Position numbers and translations under genes: made by a program. Below are positions 46,386-58,400 of a stretch of DNA of 64,000 nucleotides, one piece after another (within the stretch, counting starts at the first letter, position 1; every line of letters begins with the position of its first letter). The notes beneath the pieces are model-generated. The model did not search any database, was not told the DNA's origin, and saw nothing but the letters and a program-made list of their open reading frames with translations. Source of the DNA: Byssothecium circinans (Eukaryota > Ascomycota > Dothideomycetes > Pleosporales > Massarinaceae); assembly GCA_010015675.1 (NCBI GenBank), contig ML976984.1:1354383-1418382 (forward strand), read 5' to 3'.

Positions 46386-46645
46386 TCACGTCTTGAAACC
46401 TAATGCGCCATCATTGGCGCCTTGCCGAAACTGGAACCGAGCAGGGAACGCATCCACAGGGGGGAGCACCGTGGTCGTCATCGTACTTTGAAGCGACTTT
46501 GGGCAAATCCACTTTCCATCCTCAAGGAACACATTGTAAGAGAGCAGAATGAGCGCCGTGATGCTCAAAATTTGCACGGTAGCAAAGTGACGTCCTAGGC
46601 ACAGAGCCGAGCCAATTCTAAATGGTCAGAATGCTGCTTGCGACT
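46386..46645 (-). pseudogene. C-terminal end of a second cytochrome P450, cut by transposon P2
   Basis: The minus frame reads QAAF, TGA, PFRIGSALCLGRHFAT, then ILSITALILLSYNV and a C-terminal tail ending GALGFKT. The heme loop (PFRIGSALCLGR) has the thiolate Cys. The TGA stands where this P450 type has Arg, so CGA to TGA is the simplest change. The frame stops a few codons upstream of the loop at the P2 insertion (TA 46646-46647). The rest of the gene is not seen in this window and should lie beyond its right edge if not deleted. It is a different P450 type from 44254-46014. Confidence 0.85.
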
Positions 46646-46647
46646 TA

Positions 46648-47310
46648 ACGTGTTGGTTCAGCACTTGGCGGGGTTCGGCAAATGGCGCACCCCCGCATTT
46701 TCCACCCAATCCTTCACCCACCCATAACTCAGCCAATATAGATCTAATTAACAAGGTAATTAAAAAAATTAAATCGCGTAAACTAAAAGAAAAATACTTA
46801 TATTAAAAAATAGTAAAAAAATATAGTATACTAGATACTACGTTAAAGAGGATACACTAAGATAAGAACTTACTAATAAAAAAGTAATAACTTTAATAGC
46901 AAAAGCTTACTTTTTAATAAAAACTAGAGCTTATAAGTTATATAAAAAAGCTTATAGCCTATTGTCTACTATTTATAAAAAAAATACTATAGAATTTTAC
47001 TTTATTAATTACTTAAACTAATAGCAAACAACTAGTAAAAAAAAGCTAAGTTACTTAATTTATTAACTATTATAACGTTAAAATTACCTTTTATTAGGCT
47101 ACTAAAATAAATTATACGCACTACTAAACTAATTTAAAGGCTAAATATAAGTAATTCTTTTAACTTTTACTAAAAAAAATAAAGAAGTATAATATAAAGC
47201 CTTATTATATGTATAATATAAATAAAAAAGGCTTCTTTATAGAAGTAATTAAAAAAAGTAAAAAGATCTTTAGCAAAGTTATATAAAACTATAGGGAAGT
47301 AAAATTAGCC
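46648..47310 (+). mobile_element. P2: left part of a second P1-family Fot1/pogo transposon
   Basis: It has the same terminal inverted repeat as P1 (outer ACGTGTTGGTTCAG), preceded by TA (46646-46647), and the same transposase 5' part with the start ATG changed to ATA (46738-46740). Homology to P1 runs collinearly to about 1880 of P1 (end of the REVK block), where a helicase element begins. The remainder of the transposase and the right inverted repeat are not found in the window. The first 90 bp are again almost free of RIP while the interior is saturated. Confidence 0.87.
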
Positions 47311-50300
47311 CTATCATACAATAGGAAAATTAGATAGACTCTATCTAGTTTTTAAGTGCACTATGCGCGCTGAAATACAGGGGCCTATCTAATTTACAAA
47401 CTTTAAAAAACTAGATAGGGTCCAAAACAATAGAAGCTAAAGCTGCAATTTTATAGCCTAGTGCAATATGACACGGCAAATCTAGCGCAGGTTTCCATGT
47501 AATAATCTAACGTTAGGCTCACGAGCAATATAAGTAAAAGTACTAAGGGGTTAATATTTATAATAGTAATCTATGCGCGCGTAAGCAAAGCTAGCAACAC
47601 TACTACTATTACTAAAATCACGTTGTATAGAGCTAACCCAGCAGCATAGAGCAGTTAAATAGTATTTTTAAATATTTGCAGGCATATCGCATTGCTATTT
47701 GTAAGACCTACTATCATGCCGTAGTGCGGTCCTAGCTGCGTACCTACCTAGACTATAAGCACAAGGAATCTACCCTAAAGATACGCTAGAAAGTAGTTTT
47801 AGCTGCTAGGTCATTCTGTTAATAGGTGACTATAGAAGATAAAGTTATATTTTCTAAGCCTAAATCTAGGCCTATCCCCTACTTAGAAGTATACAAGAAC
47901 GGATTCATGTGCATAAGGTTAACAGCTAGCAATTAAGCGTGTAGTCACATATATCACACTATATAAGATATCTAGAGCTATTGCCGGTCTAAGCACGGCT
48001 AGCAGAACATAAAGAAGCGAGGCCGACCTAGTAAAGGCTAGCAGCTAGAGCATCCCATTATATAGATAGAAGGGGTATCATACTAAAAGTTTTAGCCCGC
48101 AGGCTATCTAGGCAAGCCGTTTACGGTCAGCGAGCCTAAGCAAAACTAGCACAGACCTAGCTATAGGGATAAGGACGAGAATATCTAACAAGCTATTACT
48201 ATATTATTAAGCTAGATGACTGCTAATATAAAGCTTTCTAAGAAGAGGTAGCAAGACTATATTAACGTTAACTAAGACTAGTACATGTTCAACGTGTATC
48301 TAGACTATACTAAGTAAGCGAAATATTTAAAGGGCTTAGACTATAGCTAGCTATTAACTACTGTCTAGAAGCTAAGGCCTAAGGAGAAAGCATTAAACAA
48401 AGTATATTAGGCGTTGCAGATAGTTATTTATAAGGCCTAGCAGTCGTCGTAGTTTATTATAGTAAGGTTAGCAGCTATAAACTACATTAACTAGCGTAAG
48501 GTAAGCGGTATTACTAATAAAAAGCCATTTAACGTACGGCAGATAGGCAAGACTATAGTCAAGTATAGCGGGTAGTAGTTAAAGATTATACAGTATATTT
48601 AGTAAACGCACGAGTTGCCTAAGATTAGTACAGACGAAGAGCACGAGATTTAAAGCAAGAGGCTACTATACCGTTTAACCGCCTAGTAGGAAAGGCCGTT
48701 GCAAAAAATTAAAGCTATAGTAGGGCAAGATGAGAACGAGAACAAGAACAATTAGTTTTCTAAGTCTAATAGCAACAATAGATTTAACGTAGAATAAGAA
48801 GAAGAGCTAAAAGAATAAGTATTAAAGTTTGTATTATAGTTGCTAGACTATAAACTTAAGGACAATAAGTATAGTAGTACGTTAATTAGCGCTATAGCTA
48901 TGCTAAGAATTAACGCTAACTATAGGTAGATAACACTATTGCTATACACACCTAAGCAAGCCGCCGTCGTTAACGTGTCGCGTATGTTAGTGTTGTACTA
49001 GTTAACGCAAATACGCAAGGTCTATAGAGCCGAGTTAAAAGCAGAAGGGTAGAGTTAATAAAACGTAGAAGATATAACACCTAGCCATTTCTACTTTATA
49101 AAGGAAATAGCTAACTACTTTATAATATTAACTAAGTATAATAGTAAGCTAACCCCTATTAACGCCATCTAACAGTTGAAGGCATACGGGATAAAGATCT
49201 AGTATAGTTTCAGCATAGAAAGCGTAGTAGATTAAGTAGATAATACATTATTATACGGCAATATTTACTTTAGCATGCCGCAGTTATAGTTAATAATCTA
49301 TAGCATAGTCACTAGCGCGTAGAGGCAATTAATAAAGGTGTTAATGCTATTACAAGTTAATAAAGAGAGTAGTATCGTGCTAGGCACTACTATATTACCT
49401 AAAATCTATTAGAATAGGCTAGTAGACAACCTAGCTAAGTAGAAAATAAAGTAGAGTTTTTAAAAAAATACCCATAATATAGACGCTATTAACGCGGAGT
49501 TTCCCCTAATATAGTTAAAGCAGTAGTTAATTAATAAGCTATAGTTAACAAGGAAGTTCGTTGATAGAATAGCGACTAAAGTGGCCATAGCTGTTAGCAG
49601 GCCTATAGTATAAAACTAAGACCAAATCAAGGCATACTAACGAGCTATAAGGGAGTTCTAGCAAGAGTTAGCAGCGTTAGTGCATATAACGGGAAGATTA
49701 CTAGTACGAGGAACTAAGCTAGTAACAATCTAGTATAAGAACAACGTAAATAAAAAAAGTTAGAGGATTTTTATTAAAGGTAAGTTAGTAGTATATGTAA
49801 CTATGTACTATAAAAACATTAGGTAGTTAGAGAGCACTAAGGTGATCTACTAATATTTGCCGCATAAAGTAGGCGAGTTAATAGTGTATTATTTATAGTT
49901 TGCACTACTATTCGCGGAGAAGATAGAACGCATATTAGGTAGCAAGAAGGTCAAGTCTAGTGCGTACATTTAAGAACCTAAGCTAGAGAAAGAATAGATA
50001 ACGCCTTAGTAAAAGAAGTAAACAACTAACGACCGTTCACGGCAGAGCGTAGGAGGCGAAGAGGAAGATAGAAAAAAAAACAAAAATAAGAAAAAAAATG
50101 GCTATGCAGTTGAGCTGTAGAATAGCAACTAGGTCAAGCACGCTATCTAGAAGGCTTCGTTAAAGTATATAAGCATTCCTGTAATTATTATAAAATAAAA
50201 GCATAGGACTAAGGTAATTTACCGCCAATACATTAATAGCAAGACAGCCGTACGGACGTTAGTATAGGCCAACAAAGACAATAAAAAGGAGAAAGAAGAT

Positions 50301-51120
50301 AAAGTAGCTAATCTATAAACTAGGCACAGTTCCTACATTAGTAGGTTGATATACGGGTGGCTAATTAGCGAGGCTACGTTTAGCACTAAGTCTAAGCGGG
50401 CAGCGTTCTGGCGGGTAAGTGAGGAGTAGCACGCATTTTTGCAGATACTATCCGCATTTAAGGCACGACGCAATAGGAGAATAAGAGCCGCAGCTGCTGC
50501 ACGCAGAGAAGCTACGAAAAAGGAGTACTAACGGTAGAGGATAATATAGCACGTAGATGTTAAAAAAGAGTTATGGAAGTTAGTAGACTAGTAGGTAATA
50601 TTCTACAGCGTATAAAAGCTAGCGGTGCAGGCTATTATGCAATAGAAGAGCCCCGTAGTAGTGATTATAAGGATAAAGGTAAGCAAGAGCGTATTGTTCA
50701 TGCTGCTAGCGTTAGTTTTAAGCGGGGTAACGGTAGTTATTATGCCGCTAGTATTATTGCAAAGGAATATAAAAGAGTAGTACAATAAGTTAAAAATTAC
50801 GTGTATAGAGTAGAACAGCCGCAGGCTACATAAGTAAGCATAGGTAATGTTAGTAACACTCGAGTCTACTATAAAAAAAGCGTTTAAGCATTTCATAAAC
50901 CGCTAGCGCGCTATAGGCCGGTTAGATTATATTATAGTAAACAAGTGCTATATAGTATTAAATTTAATGCAAGGGTAAAAAGCATAGATGTTAGTATTGC
51001 AAAGGTTAGTTATAGTAGAGACGTAGATAGTATATTTAACAGCGACGTTGCGGCCTAGTAAGAAGGCGTAATTTACATAGTTAATAAAGTTGCTAGATAA
51101 AAAGCAGTGCTAGTAGTTCT
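47311..51120 (+). pseudogene. RecQ/TLH-like helicase element, unit 1 of a tandem pair
   Basis: A RIP-decayed plus-strand frame. N-terminal C2H2-like finger at about 47900-48010 (GFMC...ACSH...YCRSKHG) followed by RGRPSKG; a long middle region (DYINVN, KEKALNKVY); then helicase motifs: a decayed Walker A ending SKSVLFM at 50668-50690, a motif II that reads VNKCY (50937-50951, expected DECH; D to N, E to K, H to Y) and motif III YLTATLRPS at 51031-51050. The order and the finger match fungal RecQ-like telomere-linked helicases. The unit ends soon after motif III without the second helicase lobe. It is inserted in P2 and the next unit follows immediately. Confidence 0.7.
47337..47422. repeat. 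Inverted repeat near helicase unit start (also 51146-51231)
   Basis: GACTCTATCTAGTTTTTAAG (47337-47356) is the near-complement of 47401-47422, with one mismatch and one gap. The same structure recurs at the start of unit 2, so it belongs to the element's leader. Confidence 0.7.
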
Positions 51121-54100
51121 ATCATATAATAGGAAAATCAGATAGACTCTATCTAGTTTTTAGGTGCACTATGCGCGCTAAAATATAGGGGCCTATCTAA
51201 TTTATAAACTTTGAAAAACTAGATAGGGTCTAAAACAACGGAAGCTAAAGCTGCAATTTTATAGCTTAGTGCAACGTGATACGGCGAATCTAGCGCAGGT
51301 TTCTATGTAATAATCCAACGTTAGGCTCGCGAGCAATATAGGTAGAAGTGCTAGGAGGTTAATGTTTATAATAGCAATCTATACGCGTGCAAGTAAAGCT
51401 AGCAACACTACTACCATCACTAAAATCACGTTGTATAGAGCCAACCTAGCAGCATAGAGCAGTTAAATAGTATTTTTAAATATTTATAGGTATATCGCAT
51501 TGCTATTTGTAAGACCTACTATTATGCTGTGGTACGGTCCTAGCTGCGTACCTACCTAGACTATAAGTACAAGGAATCTACCTTAAAGATATGCTAGAAA
51601 GTAGTTTTAGCTACTAGGTTATTCCGTTAATAAGCGACTATAGAAGATAAAGTCGTGTTTTCTAAGCCTAAATCTAGGCCTATCCCCTACTTAAAAGTAT
51701 ATAAAGACGGATTCATGTGCATAAGATTAACAGCTAGCAATTAAGCGTGCAGTCGCATATATCGTACTATACAAGATATCTAGAGCCATTGCCAGTCTAA
51801 GCACGGCTAGCAGAATATAAGGAAGTAAGGTTAACCTAGCAAAGGCTAGCAGCCAGAGCATCCTATTATATAGATAGAAGGGGTGTTATACTAAAAGTTC
51901 TAGCCCGTAGGCCATCTAGGCAAGCTATTTATGGTTAGCGAGCCTAAGCAAAACTAGCACAGACCTAGCTATAGGAATAAGGATGAGGATATCTAATGAG
52001 CTATCACCATGTTATTAAGCTAGGCGACTACTAACATAAAGCTTTTTAAGAAGAGGTAGCAGGACTACATTAACGCTAACTAAGACTAGTATATGTTTAA
52101 CGCGTATCTAGACTGTGCTAGATAGGTGAAACATTTAAAGGGCTTAGACTATAGCTAGCTATTAACTACTATCTAGAAGCTAGGGCCTAAGGAGAAGGCA
52201 TTAAATAAGGTATATTAGGCGTTATAGATAGTTATTTACAAGGCCTAGTAGTCGTCGCGGTCTACTGTAGTAAAGTTAATAGCTATAAACTATATTAACT
52301 AGCGTAAAGTAAGTAGTATTACTAATAAGAAGCTATTTAACGCACGGCAGATGGGCAAGACTATAGTCAAGTATAGCAGGTAGTAGTTAAAGATTATGTA
52401 GTACATTTAGTAAACGCACAAGTTGCCTAAGATTAGCATAGATGAAAAGTACGAGGTCTAAAGCAAGAAGCTACTATACTATTTAACCGCCTAGCAGGAA
52501 AGGCCGTTGCAAAAAATTAAAGCTATAGTAGGGCGAGACGAGGACAAGGACAAGGACAATTAGTTTTCTAAGTCTAATAGCAACGACGGATTTGACGTAG
52601 AATAAGAAGAAGAGCTAGAAGAATAGGTATTAAAATTCGTATTATAGTTGCTAGACTATAAACTTAAAGATAATAAGTATAATAGTACGTTAATTAGCGC
52701 TATAGCTATGCTAGAGATTAACGCTAACTATAAATAAATAATACTATTGCTGTATACACCTAAGCAAGCTACCATCGTCAACGTGTCGCGTATATTGGTG
52801 TTGTACCGGTCAACGCAGATACGCAAGGTCCGTAGAGCCGAGTTGAAAGTAGAAGGGTAGAGTTAGCAAGACGCAAAAGATATAATACCTAGCTATTTCT
52901 ACTTTATAACGTTGACTAAGTATAATGGTAAGCTAACCCCCATTAACGCCATCTAATAGTTAAAGGCATACGGGATAAAGATCTAGTACAGCTTTAGCGC
53001 AGAAGGCGTAGTAGATTAGATAGATAATATATTATTATACGGCAACATCCGCTTTAGCATGCCGCAGTTGCGGTTAATAATCTATAGCATAGTCACTAAC
53101 GCGCAGAGGCAATTAATAGAGGTATTAATGCTATTATAAGTTAATAAGGAAGGTAGCGTCGTGCTAGGCACTACTACATTACCTAAAATCTATTAAGATA
53201 GGCTGGTAGACAACCTAGCTAAATAGAAAATAAAATAAAGTTTTATAAAAGATGCCCGTAATATAGACGCTATCAACGCGGAGTTTCCCCTAATATAGTT
53301 AGAGTAGCAGTTAATCAACAAGCCGTAGTTAATAAGGAAGTTCGTTAATAAAATAGCAACTAAAGCGGCCATAGCCGTTAGTAGGCCCGTAGTATAGAAC
53401 CGAGACTAGATCAAGGCATATCAACGAGCTATAAGAGAGTTCTGGCAAGAGTTAGCAGCGTTAGTGTACATAACGGGGGGATTGCTAGTACAAGAAACTA
53501 AGCTAGTAATGATCTAGTATAAGAATAGCGCAAATAGAAAGAATTAAAGGATTTTTATTAAAGGTAAGTTAGTAGTGTATGTAACTATATACTATAAAAA
53601 TATTAGGTAGTTAAAAAGCACTAAGGTAATCTACTAATATTTACCGCGTAAAGTAGGCAAGTTAATAATGTATTATTTATAGTTCGCACTACCATTTATA
53701 GAGAAGATAGAACGCATGTTAGGTAGCAAGAAGGTTAAGTCTAGTGCGTACATTTAGGAACCTAAGCTAAAGAAAGAATAGATAATACCTTAGTAAAAGA
53801 AGCAGATAACCAATGACCATTCACGGCAGAGCGTAGGAGGCGAAGAGGAAGATAAAGAAAAAAACAAAAATAAGAAAAAAGACGGCTATGTAGTTAAGCT
53901 ATAGAATAGCAACTAGGTCAAGCATGCTATCTAGAAGGCTTTATTAGAGTATATAAGCATTCCCGTAATTATTATAGGATAAAGGCATAGGACTAAGGCA
54001 ATTTACCACTAATACATTAATAGTAAGATAGCCGTACGGACGTTAGTATAGGCTAATGAAGATGATAAAAAGGAGAAGAAAAATAAAGTAGCTAATCTAT

Positions 54101-54842
54101 AAACTAAGCACAGTTCCTACATTAGTAGGTTGATATATAGGTAGCTAATTAGCAAGGCTACGTTTAGCACTAAGTCTAAGCGGGCAGCGTTCTAGCAGGT
54201 GAGTAAAGAGTAGCACGCATTTTTATAGATGCTATCTGCATTTAAGGCATGACGTAACAGGGGAACAAGGGCCACAGCCGCCGCACGCAGAGAAGCTACG
54301 GAAGAGGAGTACCGACGGTAGAGGATGATATAGCACATAGATATTAAAGAGGAGTTGCAAAAGTTAGTAGACTAGCAGGTGACGTTCCGCAGCATGCAGA
54401 AGCTAGTGGTGTAGGCTATTATGCAGTAGAAGAGCCTCGTAGTAGCAATTATAAAGATAGGGGTAAGCAAGAGCGTGTTGTTTATGCTACTAGCGTTAGT
54501 TTTAAGTAAGGTAATAGTAGTCATCGTGCCGCTAGTATTATTATAAGAGAATATAAAGAAGTAGTACAACAAGTTAAAGATTACGTATGTAGAATAGGAC
54601 AGCCGCAGGCTACATAAGTAAGCATAGGTAGTATTAGTAACGCCTAAGTCCGCTATAAAAGAAGCGTTTAGGCATTTTATAAACCGCTAGCGCGCTATAG
54701 GCTAGTTAGATTAGATTGTAATAAACGAGTGCTATATAGTATTAGATTTAGTGCAAGAGTAGAAAGCACAGATATTAGCATTGCAAAGGTTAGTTATAGT
54801 AGAGACGTAGATAGTGTATTTAATAGCAACATTACGGCTTAT
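51121..54842 (+). pseudogene. RecQ/TLH-like helicase element, unit 2
   Basis: A head-to-tail copy of 47313-51120 with transition-type differences and a short deletion near 52898. The Walker A region (54445-54475) is better preserved (GVSKS) and motif II reads INECY (54717-54735). After the motif III region (YLIATLR) the sequence departs from unit 1 at about 54842. It is interrupted downstream by B2. Most domains contain TAG/TAA codons. Confidence 0.7.
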
Positions 54843-54964
54843 CTTAAGGCGCTAAATCTACCGTTATAAGAGTAGAATACTTTGTTAAGGATAGAAACTA
54901 CGCGTATAGCATGCACATCTAAGATTTAAGGGTAAGGTAGATTATTATTTTATAGATAGGGTAG
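54843..54964 (+). other. Sequence between helicase unit 2 and B2
   Basis: A/T-rich and decayed. The frame of the helicase stays readable but I do not recognise it. The last five bases GGTAG are the B2 target duplication, and the sequence resumes at 61661. Confidence 0.5.
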
Positions 54965-55415
54965 TGTTACGATCTAGAAGCAAGATTACTATATTTATAT
55001 AATAACTAGCTACGCGCCATATAAAAGATTACGAATAGTAAGCAAGGTTACGTAATTATCTTAGCGTTCTAGAAATCCTAGAAGTCTTACAAAGGACTAA
55101 GACGAATAGGACGGATAAGATAATAAGACGCAACTAGTATATAGATAAACTTAACCTCTACGTTATAGAAGTCGTGTTTAACTTTTTACTTAGGATTATA
55201 ATTTATTTAGTATCTTATACTCTACGATTATAAGCTTACCTAAGTTTAATCTTTATACGCCTTTTAGACGAACATTACCACGTACTATTAGAGTATAATA
55301 GTATGTCATAAATTAATATCTTAATAAGAACTAACTAAGCTCTAGAACCTTAAGCTTTCTTATACTTAAAAGCTCTTTGAGCTATCTCTAGTATAAGCCC
55401 CCCTAGACCTTAACA
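54965..55415 (+). repeat. B2 5' LTR
   Basis: Starts TGTTACGATCTAGAAG and ends CCTTAACA. Homologous to the B1 LTRs, about 12 bp shorter. Confidence 0.9.
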
Positions 55416-55434
55416 TTTTAAATACTCTTAAAAG

Positions 55435-58400
55435 ATATCTAAGACACACGATACCCAATCCTACGGCAACGCTAGCAAGGTCGCTAAACCTAACCTCTAT
55501 CACGGAGATCGCGCTAAGCTTAAAGGATAGCTCCTGTAGATTAACTTGTACTTTAAGTTTATAGCAAGTACTATCAACGACATAGACAAAGCCTCCTTCG
55601 TTATAACCTACATGCATAGCAACGCTAAACAATAGATCAACCCTTACCTCGCTAAGTACCTAGACGATGATAACGATAACGATAATGTTACAATACTCTT
55701 CAAAGACTACGCCTAGTTTAAGACCCGCCTTAGGCAGGTCTTTGGAGTCTTAAATAAAGAATCTATCGCAGGAAGGGTAGTACAGCGCCTTAAACAACAA
55801 TAATTAGCTGCTAAATATGCTGCGGAGTTCTAACACTACGCTATTTAGATAGGTTAAAAGGATAAGCCACTAATAACCATGTATAAATAAGGCCTTAAAG
55901 ATACTATCAAGACTAAGCTTATAAGATCTAGAGCTACTTTAATGACTTTAGAGAAACTGTACCAGGAATCCATTAGAATCAACGCGGAGTTATACGAGTT
56001 AGCTTTAAAGTTACGCTAGGATTGATACGGCAGACCTAGCATAGGCAGATTAAAAAGTACCTATACTAAACTAAGGTACTTCCCTATAACGAAGCTAAAG
56101 AACTAATACCTAGATTCTTACGGGCTGCAGCCCATGCAGCTTAACAACGTTAAGAAAGGGAAAAGGAAAGGCTACTACTATAAAAAAGAAGCTAGGACGT
56201 GCTACTTATGCGGAAAAGTAGGCCACATCGCTAGAAACTATCGTGCGAAGCTAAAAAGAGCTAAGCATATAGTCTAACGATAGTTAAATATGATTATAGC
56301 GTCCTATGCCCTAGGATGCCTCCCCAACGTTAAAGAAAATGACGAATAGGAAGTGATTGATTTAGGCGAAGAAAGAGGAGAAGCTATTAGATAGAAGATA
56401 CAAGAACTATCTATCAAAGAAAAGGTTAGTAAAGCAGCTAATTAGATATAGCACAATAAGAAAGTAGATACTGTAGATAATAAAGTCTAGGACTTCCTTA
56501 ATAACTCTAACTAACCCCTTAACGCAAGAGAATAACAACTTCGGGATTATCTACTTAACGAGAAAGCTAAGAACAATAATAGGACATTATAGGCTAATAG
56601 AGCTCTTTAGATTATTAGTAAAAAAAAAGAGTACCTTAGAAAAAAAAACTAAGACCCCTATAACTCTAAATTACACTATACTGAAATTGCACAAAGGAAC
56701 CATCCATAGTGGACGAATGAAGACCTAATATAGTATAATAGCAAAGTTACATTAGATAATAATAAACTAATAGATTAAAGACGTTTAAGGTACAATAACT
56801 AGCACTTAAAGCTAAGCGCAGGATTCAATGATAAGTGCCTATACGAAGATCTGAACCTTAGGCCTAGGAAGCAACAAAAGCTAAGGCATAAGCAAGAAAA
56901 GGCCTATAAGAGGCAAGCTAACTAGGTAGACTAAGAGCTTAAAGCAAAAGAAAGCTTCCAACGAGCTACATAAAAGATAGAAAAACCTAAGAAACTACGG
57001 TATAATATAAACTACTAAAATAAAAATTATGGAAAACTTAGCTTTACCTAGTGCAACAACGACGGTTATCTTACTTACTATAATGCAAAAGTAGAAGTGG
57101 ACTATTTTCTAACTATTAAGAAAGACTATAAGTTTAAATGGTACGACTATTACGATGACAAATGCCTAATGCATTTGTATAATAAACGAGCACAACTATA
57201 GTTCCTAGGCAAGGAAAATCCCGCGGAGCTTATAAAGATAAACATGGTCGTTAACGGCATTTACACTTAGAATAAGTAGTAAACGTGCCTGCACCCTAAG
57301 TGTGAAGGACACGCTAAACAAAAAGAGAAGAATAGATTTAAAGCATCTTTTTTAGACTTTTACCTAACGTTGCTAAAGGGCTGTATACCCTAGGAATAGT
57401 AGACGAGCGACTAATCAAGATCCTAATCTATCTTAGTAGAAAGAGAATAAAGGTACTAGTAGACTCTAGATCGCAAGCAAACTATATCTTAATACAAGTA
57501 GCGATCTTAGCGGGACTAAGACTATTTTAAAAAAGCGAGCCCTATCTACTGCTTGTAGCAAACGGACAAGCAATGCTAGAACAACCTATGATTAAAGACG
57601 AGGTTGTTTTAATACTTATAGAAATCTACTATTACAGCGAATGGATTACCTTAGACTATTTTAGAATGGCCACCTACGACGTTATATTAGGAATCCTTTA
57701 GCTAAAGAAGTATAACCTAGTAATTGACTAGAAGAACGACACGATATCATTAGCAAACTATGCCTGCTAACGCACTTTAAGGCCTACGCATTGGCAGCGA
57801 TTAATGGTAGATAAGAAGGCAATCAATAATATTGCTTTAACAAAGACGCGTTTACTAAGGATGGTCGACTCTACAGATGCTATCTAGTTAACAGATTAAT
57901 AAGTAAGAGTAAAAGAGAAAAAGGCACCTCTAGAGATCCTTAAGGAGTATAGAGAATAAAAGTACCTCTTTTAAAAAGACGTAGGCGCTACGGCGCTACC
58001 TAAGCATCAACTCTAGGACTACAAGATTACGCTGTAGGAAGGAAAGTAACTAACTTTTAGACTAATCTATTAATTATTAGAAAAAGAGCTAAAGGCTCTA
58101 CGGGACTACATTAATAAAAGCATAGCAAAAAGCTATATAAGGGAGTCAAAGTTACTAGCAGAATACCTAGTCTTTTTTGCCTTAAAGAAAGACAGATAAC
58201 TACGACCATGTATAGATTTTTGGAAGTTAAACGAGATTATAGTCAAGAATTATTACCTGTTGCCTAACATTAGAGAATTACAGGATTGACTAGCGCGTAC
58301 AAAGATATTTACGGCCCTTGACCTACAAGACGGATATTACCTACTCCGCATAAAGGAAGGTAAAGAATAGAAGATAGCATTTAAGATATAGTATAGACAC

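Noticed and set aside
50573..50896. Two open frames (plus 71 codons, minus 97 codons) in helicase unit 1
   Set aside because: Both are in other frames than the helicase motifs, which are homologous to unit 2; they are shadows.
47311..54842. Helitron or Crypton identity for the tandem helicase units
   Set aside because: No Rep-type HUH motif, no PIF1 signature and no tyrosine-recombinase motif seen; the readable motifs fit RecQ/TLH-type helicases better.
55366..55632. Minus-strand 88-codon frame spanning the B2 LTR end and gag
   Set aside because: Crosses the LTR boundary and is antisense to gag; not present in B1.
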